Shown here piece after piece: positions 57,037-64,000 of a stretch of DNA of 64,000 nucleotides. Under the pieces are notes generated by a model. That model was given only the letters and a program-made list of their open reading frames with translations, made no database searches and was not told the DNA's origin. Position numbers and translations under genes: made by a program. The DNA comes from Mesodorylaimus sp. YZB2_4 (Eukaryota > Nematoda > Enoplea > Dorylaimida > Dorylaimidae), in NCBI GenBank assembly GCA_030248295.1, contig JASANH010000933.1, forward strand, positions 248,001 through 312,000, given 5' to 3'. The stretch's first letter is position 1, and each line of letters begins with the position of its first letter.

Positions 57037-57652
57037 TTAATCAGAAAACAAATTCCCGATTAATTCCTCACTTATGTCGCTTCCTTCCAACAATTGCGAG
57101 GGCCGGTTCGAACTGGTACGAGTGCGTCCGAAGTCGCCCTCTGTCGATTCGGAAAAAAAATATAATTCCGACAAACCACGTTTCATTTGCAGTATCAGCG
57201 ACTCCAACGATTTGACTTGTTTCAAAAACAACGGAGAAGCCGAAACCTACAAAATAAGAGTGGCAGTAAGGTTGGCTGAGTTGAGCCCAGATCGTCTGGC
57301 CAAAGCAGCTAACTGTAAAAAGTGTAGAATATGAAGTTAGACACTTGCTCTCATCCGATCTTATATTTCTCACATCTACATAAGTCTCCCCATCAGCCCC
57401 AGGGACAGTGATGATATGTGATAAAGCATTTACTTCGATGTTTTCGCTACAAAGTAGATTCGATTCCAAATGGCTTTCGAAATGCCTGATATCGTAGAAT
57501 TTCGATAAACAGCGGCCGCATTTGTAATTCCAGAAGACCTCGCCGCCGTGACTGATGGCCGCATGATGACGCAATTCAGAAATGTTATAACTTTGAACGA
57601 CAGCCTTTGGATTATGGAGGTCGCAGTACCCGCAAGCCCAATCCTCGTCGCG
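57037..57652 (-). CDS. small C2H2-type zinc-finger-like protein
   Basis: Two exons (57374-57652 and 57037-57246, both phase 0) give 162 residues from the ATG at 57652 (MRDEDWACGYCDLHN). A zinc-finger-like pair is visible: ACGYC then ELRHHAAISH, and KCGRCLSKFYDIRHFESHLE. The second exon encodes a helical then polar tail (LKQVKSLESLILQM, then ESTEGDFGRTRTSSNRPSQL). The start is uncertain: the frame is open upstream to 57790 without a convincing ATG, so a 5' exon may be missing. Double fingers of this form occur in DNA-binding and retroelement proteins. I cannot name the family. The frame continues after the stop. Confidence 0.6.
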
Positions 57653-58233
57653 CATCGCAGCGCAAGCTTCGTCGGCACTGTTATCGATTTCTTGATTCGT
57701 AGCCTTCGAAAACTTAATCAAAAAACCATCACCGACAGCGATAAGCAGCACCTGCTTGCAGTACGAAACCGCAAAAAAATCGAAAATCACAAAAGCCGCA
57801 TACTGTTTTTATTGAATAATATATCTTTCAAATCAAAAGCAAAATCCTCCAGCAAATCGATTAATCAATCGATGCCTTCGGACAAACCCGCAGGATAAAC
57901 AATCTTATCTGCAAGGCAACAACAAACAAGCCGGCCGGATGATTGCAAATCTGGGCTCATCGGTAGCTCCGCCCCCCAATCCACTTTTGTCATTTCAACC
58001 AATCACGATCAAGCAGCTTGACCAATCAAAAAGTCAACATATGAATGAGGTCCTTGAAATAAGTAGCACAGTTGTCTGCTAGCGAGCGGGAACAAACATG
58101 GCAGTTGCGGGAAGGGCAGATTCAAAACCTTTTTCATTTTTCACTCGAAAAAAATAGTGTATAAGTATAAAACGAAATATTATGCCGTTTCGATTTTATT
58201 GAACTTTTTTTTGCTTTATACTTCTCCATGTAA

Positions 58234-59789
58234 ATGTCCGAAATGGCTCCTGGTCGTGCTCGGCAAAAGAATCGACCTCGTTTGGAACCGCTGAAATTTT
58301 TGCAGTCACCCGCTTCCCTCGCGAACTCGCCCAAAGTACGGAAGACGTCCGAGAGCACTCGCAGTCGATCTGGATCTTGCAAACCGGTCAAAAAGAAGCG
58401 ATTATCATCTACTGATCCGACAAATTGGGTGAGTAGTTGGTTGCATTTCCGGGACCACTGGGCTCAAAACAAATTCAATTTTCTGGGCTTTATACTACCT
58501 CGTTGATCGTAATTTGATGGTGGGACTGTTTTAGATTCTTTCACTCCCTATCTAACGAGGGACTCCTTGAGTGCCGGTGTCATGACATAATGCGTCCGCC
58601 ATCATAATGCGTCCGGCCGGACTCATTATGACGTCATAATGAGTCCGAGGGTGTCATAATGCGTCCGGGTAGCTCAAAAGCAACTAAGTCGATCCAAATG
58701 TAGAATGTACTGTCGTAACATCATATATCATACCATATATCATCAAAACAAAGCAAAAGTCGCCATGAATACAAAGGCACGAAATGATGCAAACGATTGA
58801 CAAAAAAAATCGCTTCATGTCGGCGGAGGACTCTTCCGTACTGTCGTAACATCATATATCATTAAAACAAAGCAAAAGTCACAGTAAAATCGCTTGTGAT
58901 CAGACATAACCTGCAAGTCGTGAACGTTTCGTGCAAGTGACCGACTTTTACGAGCTCGCCTTGCTTCTGTTTAAAATTTTGCTGCTGTTTAATTGGAGGG
59001 ATTTATTTTTAGATCAAACACGACGTCGATATGCCAGTCGAGCAAGGCAGGAACGAGCCCGGGGGCACGAAACGTCGTACGCGTGCCACGACTCGTCGTA
59101 ATCAACAAGACCGTCCCAATTCCACAGCTCGATCTCGCCGAAACCGTGCCAAAGAAACCGCCTGCGCATTGGTCTTCCCTAAAAACGCCGAAGAACAAAT
59201 TGAAGCACACGTGGATGACAAGAAAAAGCGGGGACGACCAAAAAAGTTGATTGCGGCCGAGACCGAAACCGAAACGAACAAAGACAAAATAGAAAAAGCT
59301 TTAATCAAGAATACTCGTGATAATGCATCTTCGAACAACAAAGATCATCTCGACAAGGAAGACTCGGATGTTGCGGTATCTCCGACGAGAAATCAGTTCA
59401 CTCAACTACGCTTATCGGCTCACGAGTACGCCAACCATGTTATCACATCCGTCCTATCTCCTGCCATGTCCTCATTGCGTTCCTCCGGGCATCGTGATCC
59501 AATGCTGACCTCCTATTTCCGAGTAACCAAACATTCCTCCGATTCATCATCGTCCAAAGCAGATTCTCAGAAATCAACTCAAGCCTTCTCATTGCTCAAG
59601 AATTTTCTCGACTATTCATCCGACGACTGGCCGGGCAGCCCGGAACGGGGAATGACCAGCACAGCTGGAACCGTACTCGCTCCTGACTCACCCGAACACG
59701 AATATGGTATGTCAGTTTTCGAACGAAGGGAGCAAGCTAGGAAGAAAGAGCGAAAGCAGAAACGGCATTTGAAACGGCTGGGGCATTAG
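58234..59789 (+). CDS. basic nuclear protein with AT-hook-like and PIP-like motifs
   Basis: Two exons (58234-58428 and 59013-59789) join in phase 0 to 323 residues. The N-terminus is basic with proline-directed phosphorylation-type sites (KFLQSPASLANSPKVRK). The middle is very basic (TKRRTRATTRR) and contains KKRGRPKK, an AT-hook-like core that binds the minor groove of AT-rich DNA. At about residue 218-225, DPMLTSYF has the spacing of a PCNA-interacting (PIP) box (x-x-x-L-x-x-aromatic-aromatic), lacking only the usual first Gln. The C-terminus is FSLLKNFLDYSSDDWPGSPE and a charged helix (FERREQARKKERKQKRHLKR). The protein looks largely disordered, and I do not recognise the family. A chromatin or replication role is inference. 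The start ATG follows an in-frame stop (TAA at 58231). Confidence 0.75.
58586..58667 (+). repeat. cluster of CATAATGCGTCCG motifs with 30-bp palindrome
   Basis: CATAATG(C/A)GTCCG occurs at 58586-58598, 58603-58615, 58635-58647 and 58655-58667, and inverted at 58618-58630. The inverted copy and the third direct copy form a perfect 30-bp palindrome (58618-58647) centred on TGACGTCA, the CREB/ATF site. It lies in the intron of the basic nuclear protein gene. Confidence 0.7.
58708..58883 (+). repeat. direct repeat in the same intron
   Basis: TACTGTCGTAACATCATATA followed by TCAT, and AAAACAAAGCAAAAGTC, occur together at about 58710-58771 and 58841-58881. The first copy has an extra internal duplication of CATATATCAT. 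Confidence 0.6.
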
Positions 59790-60547
59790 TATTACACTTA
59801 TGTATGTCTGGCGTGGCCTTGGATTTTCTCGTTTTTTACTACTGTAGTTTTCTCCATCCGGGATAGACATTTTTCGTATTTGTAGTCCTCATGAACTTTT
59901 CTTTCAATCCTTTTTCATTCTGCCTGTACCTTCTAAAGTGCTTCTTGTATATTGCCTTCCTCATAAATTTATTATAGCAACACGCGTTACATAAGGTAAG
60001 GTTCTCTCATACCCAACATAACACAAACGCCAATCCTAAACAACCAAATCGATTACGTTGAACGCAACATGTAAGTTTTCCAACCAAAAAACATGCTAGT
60101 CTAACAGGAAAACTGCGTTCACTTTGGCAATAATAAACACACGGCAAAACGGATTAGATAATCGAAAAGCAGCAAATACGCTCTACCACTCGTACAATCT
60201 ATGATGCTCATGCAAAAGGTCACGACCAACATTATCAGCCATCACTTACATTATTCACAAATCCCGTTACATAAACCACAGAAAACCATTCCCAGCCCGC
60301 ACAAACGTTACATACACGCACAGCCAACGGCGCCTACTGATCACCGTTCGCCAATATATTAGCACGACTCTAAATATGTAACACAGCGTGGTTTACAGAA
60401 ACCTCAGTCGGCCATCAACCTTTACCGAGCATAAACTTGCATCCATGCCACTCAACACCAACTTAACCGAGTTAGTCCTTACAAAAAAAGAAAACCAGAA
60501 AAAGAAAGAAAACAAAACCGAAAAATATGCGTATCACTTTCACGTAC
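59790..60547. other. convergent 3' ends, no gene
   Basis: 3' UTRs of the nuclear protein (plus) and 4E-T (minus). TTTATT at about 59968 is an AATAAA signal on the minus strand and may end 4E-T. No other gene is recognised. Confidence 0.5.
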
Positions 60548-63500
60548 CTAAGATTGCGGTTGCTGCATAGCAGCTGTTTGCTTATGCAGACGCTCCAGTT
60601 CTTCCAACGTCATCGGCTTCGCATCAACCATACCTTGCGCTGGGAAATGAAGCCCGCCCACAGAAGACGTTGATTGCGGCGTAACGCCTGGCATCTGGTG
60701 CTGCTGCGCCGCCTGACCCGTCAATAAGCGATTCAATAAATTGGCGTCCGCAGGACCTACAAATCAGAGTCCACATGAATGGGAAACCCTGGGCCTAGTT
60801 AGCACACGTTATCAAGGTTCCCCTGCACACTGTATTTTACCTTACCCTTCAGAGGACGCGTCCGAAGAATATGAATTCACCCTCATCCAGACTTTGTCAG
60901 CATATGATAAAATAGCGGGAATTTTGAGAGCTAGATCCCATGCCGCCCCAGTTTTCCCTCAAAACTGGCACCGTTCTGACAACAGCTGGCCAGCGGTCAA
61001 GATCATGATGCGACCAACACACCTCGTGCAAGCACAAGCATGATTCTGATACTGTACTCGTTCGGTCTTTTCCAGTCCCTGGTACTTGGTGCCCAGGGCT
61101 CCTACCAGCCTGATAAGATGAATTCAAACAAGGTTTTAGAGGATTTAGAGCAGTTTTCTTCTAGATTTAAAGACCAAGTACACTGTAGTTTGATCCAAGA
61201 GTTGAGAAAAACGGCGCGGCACAGGATAATCAGCCCAAGTAATAATTGTTTATGGGAAAAAGGACGCTTCAAAAAAGCTGTACACACACAAAAAATCTCC
61301 ATCCCTATCCTGATCCAAATCGGGACTTTCCTGATCCCGAAAAAAGTAATCTTGACGAATCGTTAAGCTCCTTATCTGGTTATTATTCTCCTAATTGCAA
61401 CTGATTTCTCTCTGATCTCGGGCGCTCACGGCAGCATGTCACAGTGGCAATAATATTGGAAGCGAAGTCCAATTATCTTAGAGGAGGACGTGCTAAATTT
61501 AAAAACTAGAGGATTTAAGGGAGGGTATTAGAATAAAAGCAGATTTTAGAGGATTTAGAGGGTGGTAAAAACCCTGAATGCCTCATCCCGAGCTCCCAAT
61601 GCAAGGTCAAGACCAACTCTTCTAAGAACGAACTTTCACTAACCTTATCCATCTCGCACCACAACACCCAAAATGCCACCACTCACCTTGCTGACGTAAC
61701 TGGCTCAACAGCATTTGTTGTTGTTGTTGAAACATGTGTCGCATCAAATCCGGATTGGAAGCAGCCGCTGCGGCAGGCGGAGGGGGAGCCGCCAAACGAG
61801 CTCTGACCAACTGGGCCGCATTCGGAATGGCACTCACGGCCGCCGATGCCGGAATAGGCTGCGGCTGCGCTTGCGATAGTCCAGAGCTCGCAGCCGCTGC
61901 CTGCTGTTGCAACATGGCTATTTGTTGCGCTTGCATCGCTTGGGCTGAAAAGAACACTGTCATGACCGACCGCAACACAAATTCAAAAGCCTCACCTCTC
62001 AACATTTGAACGAATACTGGATTATTCTGCAAGGCCAATGCTGCTGTCACGGCGGCTTGATTGGGTCCAGCATGCTGCTGCTGTTGCGTCTTGGCGTACT
62101 GTTCCAGCAATACGCGCTCCTGATGTTGACGCTGTCTCTGACTCTGATCGATCAATCGTTGCAAATCCTGCGGCGTCAAAGACGGCGGCGGAGCCAACGG
62201 TGGTTGTTGCACGCCAGCCATATTATTTCCAACAGTAGCGGATAGAATCGGTTTAGTGGCGCTTTGCTGTTGCTGCGCGCGGACCATCTGATCACTGATC
62301 GCGTTCGGGCTCACCTGTTCTTGTTGATGACCAGAAAATCCAATTTGCTGTTTGACGATCGGCCGAGCTCCGACAGACGACTCTTCCACTTCCTTGCTCG
62401 TCTTTATCACACCGCCGTGCATCTGCTTGATGACCGACGTTGGCAGGAATGCAGTTGGCAACTTTCCGCCGCCCGCCTGAACACCTTGTTGGAGAACGGC
62501 CGGTTTGGGTTGCGACGGCTGGTGATCCTCGACACCCTGTTGCACTTTGCGATTCATCAACGCCCGCTGATAAATAGATTGCGTATGGGCCAACAGCAGG
62601 TCTTGCTGCGTAATCGGAGGAGGCGGAACGTTGGATGGCGGCAAAAAGCCAGCAAAAGCTGGATTCATCGATTGAGCAGTTGCAGCCGAAGACCCAGCCG
62701 CTGGTTGCGATGGAACGGGAACAACGCCAGGCATCACACCTGCGACATAAAATTACTATAGAACCTCGACGAAAACCAATCCAGTGTCAGCACTTACCTA
62801 AAGGACTTGGTACGCGACCCGAGGCGTTCAAAGCGGCTTGCAAATTTCCCATCTGCACGGCTTGTTGTTGCTGCTGCAACAAATGCTGCAAACCAGCTAA
62901 CTGCGGATAGGCAGCCAAGAACGGATTCGCCGCGTCGTTGACACCAGACGCGTTTGGATGACGATGACCAGCCTCGCCGTGTTGTTGTTGCGCCGCCAAT
63001 TGCAACTGTTGCTGTTGAATATGCAATTTCCGAAGAGCTTCCAGAAAATGTTGCTGTTGAGCCGGATCAGCTAACGGATTTCCTTTCGCCGCAGCCATTC
63101 CACATGCATTGGCCAAATTTTGAGGGGCCTTTTGCAGAAACTCCAATGCCTGCTGTTGCATAATCTGGTCCGAATTCAATTTCGCTTGTTTCTCAGCTTC
63201 GCTGATCGTCTTTTCGTCATTCTGAAATAGAAGTAGATAAGAACACAAGCCGGGCAGGCGTCTAGGGTTTTACGATGGCACTCCCAAGTACTGTACTACT
63301 CTCTATCTGGAACCATGTGTCAGGCAAGGTCAGAAGTCTAATAGAAATACCCAGCAGCTATCATATGCTGCCAACTAACCTTCTGATACGGCTCGGCGTT
63401 CAAACGACTTTCCTGTACGCTTCCAGGCGGCACATCGCCGGAACGAGCACTTTGAAAAAGCTCCTACAAAATGATCACGTTGACGCGAGCTGAGACATTT

Positions 63501-63960
63501 AGAACCATTCTGAAAAGTCATTTCATTACTTGCAAAAATTTATTGGGTGTACCATCTGGCTCCGGCTTTTGCCCCGCATTCGATTTGTAAGCAGCTTCGA
63601 TCTCGTCCAAACTTTTTGCTCCGACCGGCAAGGCAGCAACTCCTGGTAAGGAAGCTCCACTCTTACCCGACTCCCCAGAAACAGCAGCTTTCGAAAGTAG
63701 GTCCATGATGTTGACAGACTGCTGCTGGCCTTTCTGTCCACCGCCTTGATTGGCCTTACCTAAAAAGTAAGTACTGCCTGAGGAAAGGGACCGCTTCTGG
63801 GTATAGAAATATTCCTACCATCCGAGCCACGTCCATTGGCATTCTGCTCAGAATGGGAAAAGAATTTCGAGAACCGACTGGCTGCTGTTGGCGTTGCCGG
63901 AACGGGAATCACTTTACTGATCATCGAGGAAGTCTTGTCTTTACTTGGTGCGTCCCCATT
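60548..63960 (-). CDS. EIF4ENIF1: eIF4E transporter 4E-T, 3' part (5' end off window)
   Basis: 4E-T binds eIF4E, shuttles it into the nucleus and represses mRNAs in P-bodies with DDX6. Six exons are seen (63819-63960, 63530-63759, 63380-63463, 62798-63221, 62739-61996, 61944-61687) plus the last at 60548-60756. The first has SKVIPVPATP and ASRFSKFFSHSEQNANGRG, matching the ASRFSRWF motif of vertebrate 4E-T. Then come ALPVGAKSLDEIEAAYKS, LANACGMAAAKGNPLADPAQ and long Gln-rich stretches. LPTSVIKQMHGGVIK matches the TPTSVIRKMYE motif, and the C-terminus AKPMTLEELERLHKQ matches AKVISVDELEYRQ. The N-terminal eIF4E-binding site (YxxxxL) lies outside the window. The Gln-rich parts suit granule formation. 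C. elegans IFET-1 is the nematode counterpart. Confidence 0.9.
60757..61686 (-). other. last intron of 4E-T with short repeats
   Basis: A 930-bp intron, much larger than the others in this gene. TTTTAGAGGATTTAGAG occurs at about 61135 and again near 61543, with a related AGAGGATTTAAGGG at about 61507. Short open frames in it look like chance. Confidence 0.55.
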
Positions 63961-64000
63961 CTAAAAATACAATTAAAAGATTAGGTGACTTGAGACAATG

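Noticed and set aside
61734..62910. Plus-strand open frames rich in Cys, Leu or Ser across the 4E-T region
   Set aside because: They are antisense shadows of CAG/Gln-rich 4E-T exons, which explain their composition.
1..64000. CRISPR arrays, operons, prokaryotic insertion sequences or phage genes
   Set aside because: Spliced genes throughout show a eukaryotic genome, and no regularly spaced repeat array was seen.

Overview
This window is nuclear DNA from an invertebrate animal. Genes are split by short GT-AG introns (about 45-110 bp in several places, some of a few hundred bp or more), lie on both strands, and encode typical animal proteins. GC is moderate. The taxon is not proven. A roundworm or another small ecdysozoan is my best guess, because the GPCR at 40267-41439 has a nematode-chemoreceptor-like 'LSQRHQ' stretch after a membrane helix, and SARM1 has the long N-terminus of nematode TIR-1. 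Both points are inference.

Left part (1-18100). An EGF-domain membrane protein is followed by ARPC1 (minus) and mitochondrial poly(A) polymerase MTPAP (plus), which are divergent across a 610-bp spacer. POLR1D (RNA polymerase I/III subunit AC19, plus) converges on a minus-strand membrane protein with a Cys-rich N-terminus and an FN3 domain. A MADF-domain protein (plus) follows after a repeat-rich gap.

Middle part (18100-44900). It holds an EF-hand rhomboid protease (minus), a GT11-type fucosyltransferase (minus), a decayed intron-containing helical-repeat gene (plus), two intronless GPCRs (minus), and between them a degraded BEL/Pao-like LTR retroelement with a broken envelope-like gene and a large internal deletion. 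Long stretches have no recognisable gene. They carry tRNA-derived SINE copies and other dispersed repeats.

Right part (44900-64000). SARM1/TIR-1 (plus) is a complete NAD+ hydrolase gene (ARM, two SAM, TIR) with candidate alternative TATA promoters up to 4.5 kb upstream; the nearest would add an in-frame N-terminal extension. It is followed by a C-type-lectin membrane protein (minus), a small zinc-finger-like protein with a possible readthrough extension (minus), a basic nuclear protein with AT-hook-like and PIP-box-like motifs (plus), and the 3' part of the eIF4E transporter 4E-T (minus), which runs off the right edge.

The genes do not form one pathway. They are housekeeping genes (actin nucleation, mitochondrial RNA tailing, Pol I/III, mRNA repression) mixed with receptors and membrane proteins. 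Exon limits were read by eye from splice sites and reading frame. No database search was possible.
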